Shown in pieces: positions 25,550-34,530 of a stretch of 64,000 nt of DNA (within the stretch, counting starts at the first letter, position 1; each line of letters starts with the position of its first letter). The notes below the pieces were generated by a model that worked only from the letters and a program-made list of their open reading frames with translations, did no database searches and was not told the origin of the DNA. The translations under genes were made by a program, and so were the position numbers. Source of the stretch: Pseudoalteromonas luteoviolacea H33-S (GTDB taxonomy: Bacteria; Pseudomonadota; Gammaproteobacteria; Enterobacterales; Alteromonadaceae); assembly GCF_001625695.1 (NCBI RefSeq), contig NZ_AUXY01000089.1:62001-126000 (forward strand). The letters run 5' to 3'.

Positions 25550-26775
25550 TAATATTGAATAAGTCTACCCGATATCCACAGATTTAACAGATCGTTTACG
25601 CCAAACTGATAACTTAATTCTGACGGATGCTGAATTTGCCACATCGCAATATCCGCTTTTGCACCCACTTTAAGTACACCCCTATCAGATAAGCCCAATG
25701 CTTTCGCCGCATGTCTCGTCACACCTAATAACGACTCTTCTGGTGTCATTTTAAATAATGTGCATGCCATATTCAGCATTAAACGTAGCGAGCATAACGG
25801 TGCGGTACCTGGATTAAAATCACTGGCAATGGCAATCGGAACTTTATGCTCACGCAATAAATCAATTGGTGGATGCTGAGTTTCTCTTAGGAAGTAAAAC
25901 GCGCCCGGTAAAATCACCGCAACCGTGCCCGATTTGGCCATAGCCATTACACCGCGCTCATCTAAGTACTCGATATGATCTGCCGATAAACCACCAAACT
26001 CAGCGACCAGCTCACTACCATGCTGGTTAGATAGCTGCTCTGCATGGCATTTCACTTTCAAACCTAATTCAGTTGCACGTTCAAATACACGCTTTGTTTG
26101 AGCATGACTAAAGCCCACGTTTTCGCAAAATACATCAACCGCATCCGCGAGGCCACGCTGTGCTACTAAAGGCAACATTTCGTCACAGACTAGGTCAATA
26201 TAGCCATCGCTATTACCTTTAAACTCTGGAGGTAGGGCGTGCGCCCCCAAAAACGTACTTTGTATTTGGATAGGGTGATGTTCATCCAAGATTTGATTTA
26301 CTTCGAGTAATTTCAGCTCACTTTCAGTATCAAGACCATAACCCGATTTGCTTTCAACCGTAGTTACCCCTTCTTTTAACAAGGCATTTAAGCGCGACTT
26401 AGCAACCACAAATAAATCTTCTTTTGAGGCCTGACGTGTTGCTTTCACTGTTGTTGCAATGCCACCGCCCTGCTCTGAGATTTGCTGATAAGATACCCCA
26501 TTCAAACGCTGCTCAAATTCTTGTGCACGAGAGCCTGCAAATAAGATATGAGTGTGGCAATCAATCAGACCCGGCGTCAGCCAAGCCCCTTTTGCAGATG
26601 TCACTGGGGTCGCTAATACGTCAAACTCTGGCATCTCAGATGTTTTACCAAGCCATATAATCGTATCGCCTTTTAACATGATCGCCGCATTTTCAATTAC
26701 GCCATACGCGCCTGCGATCTGCTCATCCATTGTGGCAATATTTGCATCAGTTATTACTAAATCTACTTCAATCAC
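25549..26775 (-). CDS. hutI: Imidazolonepropionase
   Basis: HutI is the amidohydrolase that opens 4-imidazolone-5-propionate to formimidoylglutamate, which HutG then cleaves. The 408-residue sequence has the metal motif CHTH in GLIDCHTHILFAGSRAQEF, the ESKSGYGL stretch, later metal-site segments KCHAEQLSNQHG and ADHIEYLD, and ASDFNPGT near the C-terminal third. The start is GTG at 26775. It is divergent from hutC, with the HutC operator between them, and its stop codon overlaps the start of the GGDEF-EAL gene. Confidence 0.96.
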   Translation of the reverse strand: MIEVDLVITDANIATMDEQIAGAYGVIENAAIMLKGDTIIWLGKTSEMPEFDVLATPVTSAKGAWLTPGLIDCHTHILFAGSRAQEFEQRLNGVSYQQISEQGGGIATTVKATRQASKEDLFVVAKSRLNALLKEGVTTVESKSGYGLDTESELKLLEVNQILDEHHPIQIQSTFLGAHALPPEFKGNSDGYIDLVCDEMLPLVAQRGLADAVDVFCENVGFSHAQTKRVFERATELGLKVKCHAEQLSNQHGSELVAEFGGLSADHIEYLDERGVMAMAKSGTVAVILPGAFYFLRETQHPPIDLLREHKVPIAIASDFNPGTAPLCSLRLMLNMACTLFKMTPEESLLGVTRHAAKALGLSDRGVLKVGAKADIAMWQIQHPSELSYQFGVNDLLNLWISGRLIQY

Positions 26776-26821
26776 TGTCTACACTCAGTTGGAGAAAATT
26801 AATACAAGTTTAGCAAGAATA

Positions 26822-26835
26822 CTTGTATATACAAG
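26822..26835. promoter_or_regulatory. HutC-type operator palindrome
   Basis: CTTGTATATACAAG is a perfect 14-bp palindrome in the hutI/hutC spacer, matching the TTGTATATACAA-type sites recognised by HutC regulators of the GntR family. An additional ATACAAG half-site lies at 26802-26808, forming a wider inverted arrangement with the left arm. Confidence 0.85.
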
Positions 26836-26884
26836 ATGACTATGCCACCTTTATGACTAACCTTTTATTACACGGTAGCAGACA

Positions 26885-27595
26885 GTGACTGAACAACCTA
26901 AATTTGCACAAATCAAACAGCATATTATTGAGCAGATCCGCGCTGGAGTGTGGCTAGAACACCAACGTGTCCCCTCTGAAAATGAGCTATCCGATCAATT
27001 TAAGGTGAGCCGCATGACGGCGCGACGTGCACTGAGTGAACTCACTGAGGTGGGCATACTTACCCGCAGTCAAGGATTAGGCACGTTTGTCGCCAGTTTT
27101 AAGTCTCAGTCTTCACTGCTGGAAATACGCAATATCGCTGATGAAGTTACACAGCGCGGTGGTGACTATACCTGTATGGTATTATCGCTAGAGTCCATCT
27201 TTGCGATTGCGCCAATAGCCATAGCACTTGGAGTTGAAATTGACAGTCAGGTATATCGTAGTGTGATAGTCCATCACGAAAATGACGAACCACTGCAAGT
27301 AGAAGAACGCTTTGTTAATCCGGCATTGGCATCTAAGTACTTACAGCAAGACTTTACCGCATTGACGCCGCACGAATACTTAACACAAGTTGCGCCACTG
27401 ACCGAAGCTAGACACACTGTTGAAGCCGTTATGCCCAACGAGGAGGTATGTCAATGGCTGAATATGTTTAATGAAGAGCCTTGCTTACAAGTCATTCGAC
27501 GAACTTGGTCGTCTCAAGGTATCGTCAGTTTTGCTCGACTGATCTCTCCAGGCAGTAAGTACCGCCTCGGAGGTCACCTCACATTCAAAAAATAA
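26885..27595 (+). CDS. hutC: Histidine utilisation repressor HutC (GntR family)
   Basis: HutC represses hut genes until urocanate binds. The 236-residue protein has an N-terminal GntR winged helix (about 5-72; VPSENELSDQFKVSRMTARRAL) and a C-terminal UTRA ligand domain (about 90-232; VQVEERF-like LQVEERFVNP, RRTWSSQG). The start is GTG, since the frame opens with GTGACTGAACAACC after the spacer. It is divergent from hutI with a perfect operator palindrome 49 bp upstream, suggesting autoregulation as well as control of hutI and the downstream EAL gene. Confidence 0.95.
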   Translation: MTEQPKFAQIKQHIIEQIRAGVWLEHQRVPSENELSDQFKVSRMTARRALSELTEVGILTRSQGLGTFVASFKSQSSLLEIRNIADEVTQRGGDYTCMVLSLESIFAIAPIAIALGVEIDSQVYRSVIVHHENDEPLQVEERFVNPALASKYLQQDFTALTPHEYLTQVAPLTEARHTVEAVMPNEEVCQWLNMFNEEPCLQVIRRTWSSQGIVSFARLISPGSKYRLGGHLTFKK

Positions 27596-27606
27596 AACGC
27601 TGCAGC

Positions 27607-28371
27607 TTAAATATCGTGACGATATTCAAAGCCCAATTCCGTGATTAGCGTACCGTCTATTACCCTGGCCACAGACTCGTCACTGGCAAAGCTAGGAGGC
27701 TCACTGCCATATTGCGTGCAGTGCTGTTGATAATAATCCTGTTTAGTCGGATGAGCAGGATGACATATATTGTAGACAGGCTTTGCTGACTGCCAATTGG
27801 ATATGATGCGCAGCAGTCCATTGACCACATCTTGCTGATCTACCATATTAACCAACGCCTGCGAAGAGCTTGATAAGTGTTTGCCTGAGATAAACCTGCC
27901 CGGCTCTCTGCTTGGACCAACCAAACCAGCCAAACGCGCGATTTTACCATTTTGTTCAAGAACCATATGCTCTGCACTTTGCAATATCTGCTGACGTGTG
28001 GTGTCTTTTGGCGCCAGTGGCGATTGCTCATCAAAATGACCCGAGTCAGTACCATACACCGCAGTTGAAGAGCATAATAAAAAGCCTCGACACTTTAACG
28101 ATGCCGCAGTTTCCAGCGCCAAGCGCAATGTTTCTAGGTACAAGGTTTCACTCTGACGCATGCGTGGTGGTATAGCACACACCCAATATGCCGCATCAAG
28201 AGTAATAGAATGATGAAGTACTGAGTCAGTCACGCAAAATGCTTTGATGTCTTCGTCTACATGCGCTTCTCGGCGTGTCGCTTGAACTTGCCAACCGCTC
28301 GCTTTTGCATCTCGAACTAATGCGCTTCCCAGCCAACCTGCCCCTAAAACGACTAACTTATTATTCATCAT
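27607..28371 (-). CDS. NAD(P)-binding Rossmann protein, YeeZ-like epimerase/dehydratase family
   Basis: The 254-residue product has an N-terminal dinucleotide-binding motif (VVLGAGWLGSAL, about 7-18) and, in the middle, a short-chain dehydrogenase/epimerase-like SSTAVYG active-site segment followed by an ARLAGLVGP-type motif. Overall it resembles the YeeZ family of atypical extended SDR proteins, whose substrates are unknown. It converges with hutC (11 bp apart) and is divergent from a chemoreceptor gene. A link to histidine breakdown is not supported by anything but position. Confidence 0.75.
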   Translation of the reverse strand: MMNNKLVVLGAGWLGSALVRDAKASGWQVQATRREAHVDEDIKAFCVTDSVLHHSITLDAAYWVCAIPPRMRQSETLYLETLRLALETAASLKCRGFLLCSSTAVYGTDSGHFDEQSPLAPKDTTRQQILQSAEHMVLEQNGKIARLAGLVGPSREPGRFISGKHLSSSSQALVNMVDQQDVVNGLLRIISNWQSAKPVYNICHPAHPTKQDYYQQHCTQYGSEPPSFASDESVARVIDGTLITELGFEYRHDI

Positions 28372-28515
28372 ATTTTCTTAATTTTACCTAAATCAGGTCA
28401 TAATGTTAGTACAGCATAATAAAAAATACCATCCGCATTTCCTCAGCTTTTGGTTATAAATTAGCTACTGCAATATGATGATTCTTTACTATTTTTTTAT
28501 CTTTTTAGGAACGAT

Positions 28516-28566
28516 ATGATGAAGCCACTTATCTCATCTTGCACGTACCTCGCCCAAATTAGCTAG
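28516..28566 (+). other. Possible 16-codon leader ORF before the dCache chemoreceptor gene
   Basis: A short ORF (MMKPLISSCTYLAQIS) has a good AGGA site 5 bp upstream of its ATG and sits about 60 bp before the chemoreceptor start. An 8-bp inverted repeat (TATCTCAT at 28530-28537, ATGAGATA at 28576-28583) overlaps its body and the spacer. Chance is a real possibility. Confidence 0.2.
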
Positions 28567-28625
28567 ATATATCAAATGAGATATGGTTTATTACGTTAGC
28601 GCTGTCCCAATAAAAAGAATACGTC

Positions 28626-30656
28626 ATGTTTGAAAACTTATCTCTTCGTAAAAAAATTCTCATACTGATCGGTGGCACAATTTCGGTGTTATTGATGCTG
28701 GCTTCCACTTATTTTGTTAATCATATCGCAACAATCTCACGTCAAGGTATTGAACGTGAAGCACAGAGTTATATCTACTCTGAAAAACTATCTATGGAGT
28801 CATTTTTCGCTCAATACGGCAAAGTGGTCGAAACCTTTGTCACCAACCCCCATAACGTCAATTGGTTTGATAACTACTCAGTTAGAGAGCAAAGCCTAGC
28901 TGGTGACAAAGGCTATGATGAAGTCAACGAGGACTTTCAGCGTATCAGTAAAAGCGATGAAAACATTTTGTCTGCATTTATGGCGTCAGCACGCACTGGT
29001 GAGTATTTTAAAGAAAACGAACGTACTTCAAACTTCTCTGATGGACGACCTTATTACGCATACAAACGTCCATGGTGGCAAGACGCGCTGAATCACGGCA
29101 AGCTATACGTTGGTGCTCTATCTGTAGATATCAATACAGGTGATGTGTCTGCCGTTGTTCAGCAGCCAGTTTATAATAAACAAGGCGAGCTGGTCGCTGT
29201 CGGTGGTGTCGATCTGCAAATAAACAAAATCAATGCCATGGTTGAAGAGATCCAATTTGATGGTGAGGGCTACGGCTTCTTACTCGATAATGAACTCAAA
29301 GTAGTTCATTTATCAAAGCGCACTGGGCACAACCTGTCGACAACGGATGCAGGACCTCGCGGTAAAGAAGGCTTAGCAGGTCTTGAACAGCAATTTCAAG
29401 ATACCAGTGGCTTTACCGAACTCACCCGTTTAATTGATCGCCAAGACGCTGGTAACGCCACCGTGACATTACAAGGTCAAGAATATTATGTTGTGTTCAA
29501 CAGCGTAAAACTGGATACGCCAGTACTTGATTGGCATGTAGGTATTCTTATTCCAGTGAGTCTAATTGAAGAACCTGTAAATGAAGCGGTAATGAGCACT
29601 GTGACAGCTGTGATAGTCATTTTATCAATTATTGTCGCCATGATTTTACTTGCTGCACAGATGATCACACGTCCTATCATTACTTTAACAGACACTATGC
29701 GTGATATTGCTTCAGGTGAAGGTGACCTAACTCGTCGCATCAATATTGAGAGTCAAGATGAAGTGGGGCAGCTCGCTATGCACATGAACACCTTCATCGA
29801 TAAGTTACGTGCCATGATGATCGATACAGCAGCACAAGCAGAACAACTTAGCGGTGCCTCAGCTCAGCTACGTGATGTCTCAAATAACACCAATGATGAA
29901 ATCCAGCAAGAAAAAGAGCAAGTAGACAGCGTATCCGCAGCCGTCACGGAAATGGCTGCAACGGTAACCGAGATATCTCGCAATGCCCATGAAACAAATC
30001 GCGCATCTGATTTAGTGCAGAGTATGACCAACGATGGTGCTCAGCGCTCCAGTCAGGCTCAAGAAGTGATGACGGAGCTTGCCAGCCACATTGGTGAAGC
30101 AGCTAAGGTGGTTGCAGGCTTAGAGCAAGAGACTAGCAATATCGGCGCGGTCATTGACGTTATCAATGGCATTGCCGAGCAGACAAACTTGCTGGCTTTA
30201 AATGCAGCAATTGAAGCGGCTCGTGCTGGCGAGCAAGGGCGTGGATTTGCGGTTGTTGCGGACGAGGTAAGAAGCCTTGCAAGTCGTACTCAAGAGTCAA
30301 CAGATGATATTCGTAATATGATCTCGCGATTGCAGCAAATTGCACAGCAAGCGTCAACCATGATGCAGCAAGGCCAGGAGCGTGCGCAAAGCTCAGTTGA
30401 GCAAACTCAAGAAGTGTTAGATGCATTGCGTAATATCACCGAGTCGGTTAACACGGTACAAGATCAGAGTCACCAAATCGCGACTTCTACAGAAGAGCAA
30501 ACTGTGGTGGCAGAAGACATTAATAATAGCCTGAACGCGATTAATGACTTAGTTAATAGCACGGCAAATCATGCTCACCTACTGGCTGATGAAGCTAGAG
30601 ACTTAAATGATTTGGCCAAAGCCCTCAACGCGACGGTCAATCAGTTTAAGCTTTAA
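28626..30656 (+). CDS. Methyl-accepting chemotaxis protein with double-Cache sensor
   Basis: The 676-residue chemoreceptor has TM1 (about 10-32), a large periplasmic region (about 35-310) with the double-Cache pattern (YYAYKRPWWQDAL, GGVDLQINKINAMV, GYGFLLDNELKVV), TM2 (about 318-340), a HAMP domain with the GEGDLTRRI motif, and the conserved signalling tip (LLALNAAIEAARAGEQGRG). dCache sensors often bind amino acids, amines or organic acids, but no ligand motif was assigned. No C-terminal CheR tether. A stem-loop follows the gene, and a second receptor gene is 325 bp downstream. Confidence 0.93.
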   Translation: MFENLSLRKKILILIGGTISVLLMLASTYFVNHIATISRQGIEREAQSYIYSEKLSMESFFAQYGKVVETFVTNPHNVNWFDNYSVREQSLAGDKGYDEVNEDFQRISKSDENILSAFMASARTGEYFKENERTSNFSDGRPYYAYKRPWWQDALNHGKLYVGALSVDINTGDVSAVVQQPVYNKQGELVAVGGVDLQINKINAMVEEIQFDGEGYGFLLDNELKVVHLSKRTGHNLSTTDAGPRGKEGLAGLEQQFQDTSGFTELTRLIDRQDAGNATVTLQGQEYYVVFNSVKLDTPVLDWHVGILIPVSLIEEPVNEAVMSTVTAVIVILSIIVAMILLAAQMITRPIITLTDTMRDIASGEGDLTRRINIESQDEVGQLAMHMNTFIDKLRAMMIDTAAQAEQLSGASAQLRDVSNNTNDEIQQEKEQVDSVSAAVTEMAATVTEISRNAHETNRASDLVQSMTNDGAQRSSQAQEVMTELASHIGEAAKVVAGLEQETSNIGAVIDVINGIAEQTNLLALNAAIEAARAGEQGRGFAVVADEVRSLASRTQESTDDIRNMISRLQQIAQQASTMMQQGQERAQSSVEQTQEVLDALRNITESVNTVQDQSHQIATSTEEQTVVAEDINNSLNAINDLVNSTANHAHLLADEARDLNDLAKALNATVNQFKL

Positions 30657-30981
30657 CCGTTTTAAGTACGGTGCATAAAATGCGCCGTACTTGCCCACCT
30701 TAAAATTTTTTCAAGTTAACGCTTGAGTGGAGTGATTAAATTACATACAAAAATTGGGTAATTATCCCCTCACCTGCAACGAAATTCACTAAATATCAAT
30801 CATTAATAAATTAAAGACAACTGTTGATCATAATCAAACAATTTCACCTGAAACGCTTTACTTGGGTATTTTTTTTCGTCAAATTAATAATAAAATCGTA
30901 GAAAACAAGTATATTAATATGTGGCACTGTATATTTCTGTGCAGATCAACTCATAGCTCAACGTAGCTTCTAGGGTGTTAT
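30657..30981. other. 325-bp spacer between two chemoreceptor genes
   Basis: The left part holds the upstream gene's stem-loop. The rest is AT-rich with no ORF. A T8 run near 30870 and AT-rich segments around 30880-30930 may contain the promoter of the second receptor, but I found no convincing sigma-28 (FliA) or sigma-70 pair. Confidence 0.45.
30664..30692 (+). terminator. Stem-loop after the dCache chemoreceptor gene
   Basis: AAGTACGGTGCAT (30664-30676) pairs with ATGCGCCGTACTT (30680-30692) with one mismatch, 8 bp after the stop codon. The sequence after it is not T-rich, so this is a candidate terminator or 3'-end stabiliser. Confidence 0.6.
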
Positions 30982-32913
30982 ATGATAAAAAACTGGCGGC
31001 TCAGCCAACAATTAAACGGCGCCTTTGGCGTAATGATATTGATGATAATCGTATTATCCATTACCGCCTTCTGGGGATTAAACAGCGGGTACAACAATTT
31101 TGTCGAATATCGTACCAAAGCAAGGGACAGTAATTTAGCAGGACGAATTCAAGCAAATTTATTAGAGGTAAGATTACAGGCCATAAAATATTTAAAACAC
31201 CAAAGCGATGCCAATATAGCCCAGTTTGACCAGCGACTAGAGCTACTTGAATCCCTCCTTGACACCGCGCAAGCACAGTATACTAACTCCTCTCAATTGA
31301 ACATCATCACAGACAGTCAAAAGCAAATGGAAAAATATGAGGGCAGTTTCAGGCAGGTTATTAGCTTGTATGAACGACGCCATCAAATTGTTCATAACAC
31401 ATTGAACAAATATGGACCCGAACTAGATGGCAAACTGCGGACCATGATGGATAATGCCCAATCTATCGAAGAGGTGAATAAAATCAGTGCGCTGAGAAGT
31501 CTATTACAACAAGGTAGGCTATCAACAAACCAATTCTTAGTGGCCAATGCTGAGCGAGACTACCGATTAGCAAAAGATACCTTGGGCACGCTAAACCGCC
31601 AAGCCAAACAATTTTTTCAGCTATCCCAATCAGGTCAATCTCAAGGGTTCATCACCCCTCTTGAAGCCTATCAAGCAGGTTTGGAAGAGGTGTATCAAGT
31701 CATCATAAAGCGTAATACTGAAATCACCCAAGTACTTGATAAAATAGGCCCTGACGTTGCGGCGCAAGTTGAAAATATCAAGCTCGATATCAAAGCCTCC
31801 CAAGATGAACTTGGGCCTATTGTGCAAGTAGCCAGTGCCAATGCCAAATTTACTGTGATCACCCTTGCCATACTTATCATTATTTGTGGGCTCTTCTTCA
31901 GCTGGTTTATCAGTAAAATCATCAAACAACCCATTGGTGGTGAACCACGAGAAATCGAAGCCATGGCTAGAAAAATAGCCTCAGGCGATCTCACTGTGCA
32001 TTTCGATCACAGTCAAAATAACAGTGGCATTTACCAAGCTATGTCCGAAATGGTAACCAACCTGAGGGCTTTTATTGAGCAGATCCATCAATCTACCGAT
32101 ACATTGACCGCGACGGCACACAATATGAGCGCCATCACCACACAGGCTATGCAAGGTGCAGAGCAACAAATGTCACAGTTAGAAAATACAGATAGAGCGA
32201 TGGATGAAATGGCACAAACCGTCGCAGATATTACGCAAAGCACGCAGTCTGCAGCAGATACCGCCACTACCGCAGAAGAATCCTCTCAGCATGGACTAAA
32301 TGCAGTGGCACAAACCACCACGTCAATCACAACGCTCAAAGCCGACATTGATAATGTTAGCCAAACAATTTCAAAACTTGCCGAAGAAACCCAGTCTGTC
32401 GGTTCCATCCTAGATGTGATCAGAGGCATTGCCGATCAAACCAACTTGCTCGCACTCAATGCTGCAATTGAAGCTGCGAGAGCTGGTGAGCAAGGTCGAG
32501 GCTTTGCCGTTGTTGCTGATGAGGTGCGCAGTCTTGCCAGCCGAACTCAGCAAAGTACCGAAGAGATCCAGGCCATGATTTCTCGTCTACAGCAAGAGGC
32601 ACAGCGCTCAGTTGAGCTCATGGGCAGTAATGTAGAGAATGCAGAAACCACGGCCGAGCAAATTCACCAAGCGGGAGAAACTCTTCAGCAGGTTTCCGAC
32701 TCCGTGATTGCGATCCGCGATATGAGCATTCAAATTGCCAGTGCCACTGAGCAGCAAAATGCTGTGACACAGCAGGTCTCACAAGGCGTACGTGACGTCA
32801 CCGGCACAGCAAAAGAAACCGCACAAGGGGCAGAAAAAGCCTCAAATGATGCGACATTGTTGGCAACATTAGCAGATGAACTTGCTGCTACTGCCAAGCG
32901 TTACCAACTTTAA
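30982..32913 (+). CDS. Methyl-accepting chemotaxis protein with HBM-type sensor domain
   Basis: This 643-residue receptor has TM1 (about 11-31), a long all-helical periplasmic domain (about 35-287) of HBM character, TM2 (about 290-312), a HAMP region (IIKQPIGGEPREIEAMARKIASGDLTV, split in the text here as QPIGGEP and ASGDLTV), and the conserved signalling tip (LLALNAAIEAARAGEQG). The QPIGGEP linker is typical of McpS-like receptors. The ligand is unknown. It is monocistronic, bounded by a perfect 14-bp stem-loop downstream, and shares its sensor class with the receptor at 18328-20208 but is not a recent duplicate of it, judging by the different sensor sequences. Confidence 0.92.
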   Translation: MIKNWRLSQQLNGAFGVMILMIIVLSITAFWGLNSGYNNFVEYRTKARDSNLAGRIQANLLEVRLQAIKYLKHQSDANIAQFDQRLELLESLLDTAQAQYTNSSQLNIITDSQKQMEKYEGSFRQVISLYERRHQIVHNTLNKYGPELDGKLRTMMDNAQSIEEVNKISALRSLLQQGRLSTNQFLVANAERDYRLAKDTLGTLNRQAKQFFQLSQSGQSQGFITPLEAYQAGLEEVYQVIIKRNTEITQVLDKIGPDVAAQVENIKLDIKASQDELGPIVQVASANAKFTVITLAILIIICGLFFSWFISKIIKQPIGGEPREIEAMARKIASGDLTVHFDHSQNNSGIYQAMSEMVTNLRAFIEQIHQSTDTLTATAHNMSAITTQAMQGAEQQMSQLENTDRAMDEMAQTVADITQSTQSAADTATTAEESSQHGLNAVAQTTTSITTLKADIDNVSQTISKLAEETQSVGSILDVIRGIADQTNLLALNAAIEAARAGEQGRGFAVVADEVRSLASRTQQSTEEIQAMISRLQQEAQRSVELMGSNVENAETTAEQIHQAGETLQQVSDSVIAIRDMSIQIASATEQQNAVTQQVSQGVRDVTGTAKETAQGAEKASNDATLLATLADELAATAKRYQL

Positions 32914-32919
32914 CTACTC

Positions 32920-32952
32920 ATTAGGCAATACAGCCCCCCTGTATTGCCTAAT
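32920..32952 (+). terminator. Perfect 14-bp stem-loop after the HBM chemoreceptor gene
   Basis: ATTAGGCAATACAG (32920-32933) and CTGTATTGCCTAAT (32939-32952) are exact complements around a C5 loop, 7 bp after the stop. There is no T tract, so termination may be imperfect; the stem directly precedes the hemN FNR-like site. Confidence 0.7.
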
Positions 32953-32962
32953 AAACACCCGG

Positions 32963-33004
32963 TTGCGTCAGATCAAACTCTGCAGCTGTGCTAACTCTTA
33001 TAAT
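32963..33004 (+). promoter_or_regulatory. hemN promoter with FNR-like site at -41.5
   Basis: TTGCGTCAGATCAA (32963-32976) matches the FNR consensus TTGAT-N4-ATCAA at 8 of 10 positions. A consensus -10 TATAAT follows at 32999-33004, giving a start near 33011. The site is then centred at -41.5, the class II activator position. Confidence 0.65.
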
Positions 33005-33034
33005 TAGGCTGTGTAATTTTATTTGAGTGCGATC

Positions 33035-34405
33035 GTGATTAAACTACCTCATTGGGAAGACTCCCTGATCCAGAAATACAATATTTCAGGTCCAAGATAT
33101 ACTTCTTATCCCACCGCTTTGTCATTGGCCTCTGGGTATACACAAAGTGATTTAACCAACGCCATTGCCAGCTCTGCCAATCGTGCACTGTCGCTGTATA
33201 TTCATATCCCCTTTTGCCATCAGCTATGCTATTACTGTGGTTGTAATAAAATCATTACGCGCCATCAGTCTAAAGCCGATGTTTACCTTGACCATCTGCT
33301 TCAAGAAATTGCCGCTCAAGCGCCCCTATTTAAGGACTATCAAATTGAGCAATTGCATTTAGGTGGCGGCACTCCGACATTTTTGACTGCTGAGCAAATG
33401 ACGCGGCTCATCGACGCCCTCGAGCAACATTTTGACTTTACGCACACTGCACAGCGCGGCATTGAAATAGACCCACGTTCTTTAGCCGATGGCATGCTGG
33501 AATCACTCAAAGCACTTGGCTTCAATCGCGTATCTTTTGGCGTGCAAGACTTTAATGACCAAGTACAGGCTGCGGTGAATCGTCCACAGCAACTAGATGA
33601 AGTACTCACGGTCTTGCACAAAGCAAGAGCCCTCGGGTTCAAGTCTATCAATATGGACATGATATACGGCTTGCCACACCAAACTCCCGAGACCTACCAA
33701 GCTACTATAGAGCAACTTATCGAGTTAGCGCCAGATCGTATTTCGCTCTTCAATTACGCCCATTTGCCAGACAGGTTTGCGGCTCAGCGCAAACTCAAAG
33801 AGCATGATATGCCTACGCCAGAACAAAAGTTGGCCATCTTCAAAGCGACGCTTGAGCGCATGACACAGGCTGGATACCAATATATAGGTATGGATCACTT
33901 TGCAAAACAGGATGATGAACTAGCAGTTGCACAGCGCGAAGGTCAGCTACACAGAAACTTTCAAGGCTATACCACCCATGGTAACTGCGATTTATTAGGG
34001 TTAGGCGTGTCATCCATTTCTCAGATAGGCAATGCGATATTACAGAATGAGAAAGATCTCAAGCCTTACTACCATGCGGTATCTGAGCACAAAAATGCCA
34101 TCAGTAAAGGCATATCTTTACACCAAGATGACCTCATACGTGCCGCCGTGATAAAACAGCTTATTTGCCATTTCGACTTAGATAAAACAGCTATCAATGC
34201 CCAGTTTAATATCGATTTTGATGACTACTTTGCGCAGGCACTGCAAGCGCTCGCGCCTTTGGAAGCAGATGGCTTAGTGTTCAACGATCAAAACGCCATC
34301 ACGGTCACCGCCAAAGGCACATTATTTATTCGGATCATTTGCATGTGCTTTGACGCCTATTTGCAGCAACAAATCAAAAATACCCGCTTTTCACGAGTGA
34401 TATAA
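33035..34405 (+). CDS. hemN: Oxygen-independent coproporphyrinogen III oxidase (radical SAM)
   Basis: HemN converts coproporphyrinogen III to protoporphyrinogen IX without oxygen, using two S-adenosylmethionine molecules and a [4Fe-4S] cluster. The cluster motif is Cys61-x3-Cys65-x2-Cys68-Gly-Cys70, followed by GGGTPTFL and the HemN C-terminal region (HGNCDLLGLGVSSIS). The N-terminal GPRYTSYPTA motif distinguishes HemN from HemW. I prefer the GTG at 33035, which has GAG 7 bp upstream, giving 456 residues; a TTG at 33023 would add four. An FNR-like promoter fits a role under low oxygen. Confidence 0.93.
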   Translation: MIKLPHWEDSLIQKYNISGPRYTSYPTALSLASGYTQSDLTNAIASSANRALSLYIHIPFCHQLCYYCGCNKIITRHQSKADVYLDHLLQEIAAQAPLFKDYQIEQLHLGGGTPTFLTAEQMTRLIDALEQHFDFTHTAQRGIEIDPRSLADGMLESLKALGFNRVSFGVQDFNDQVQAAVNRPQQLDEVLTVLHKARALGFKSINMDMIYGLPHQTPETYQATIEQLIELAPDRISLFNYAHLPDRFAAQRKLKEHDMPTPEQKLAIFKATLERMTQAGYQYIGMDHFAKQDDELAVAQREGQLHRNFQGYTTHGNCDLLGLGVSSISQIGNAILQNEKDLKPYYHAVSEHKNAISKGISLHQDDLIRAAVIKQLICHFDLDKTAINAQFNIDFDDYFAQALQALAPLEADGLVFNDQNAITVTAKGTLFIRIICMCFDAYLQQQIKNTRFSRVI

Positions 34406-34530
34406 TTGACTCGGCCTACAACAACTGTGGGCCGCCCTACTGCGCATCATAGCCTCACGTTCAACCGAAAACACTTGCACTCACAGTTGCACTGTTTCAC
34501 ACTGGCAAAAAAGCAATACAAGGAAAAAGT

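Noticed and set aside
30840..30980. Sigma-28 (FliA) promoter for the chemoreceptor genes
   Set aside because: I looked for TAAA-N15-GCCGATAA-like pairs before each of the three receptor genes and found none with acceptable matches.
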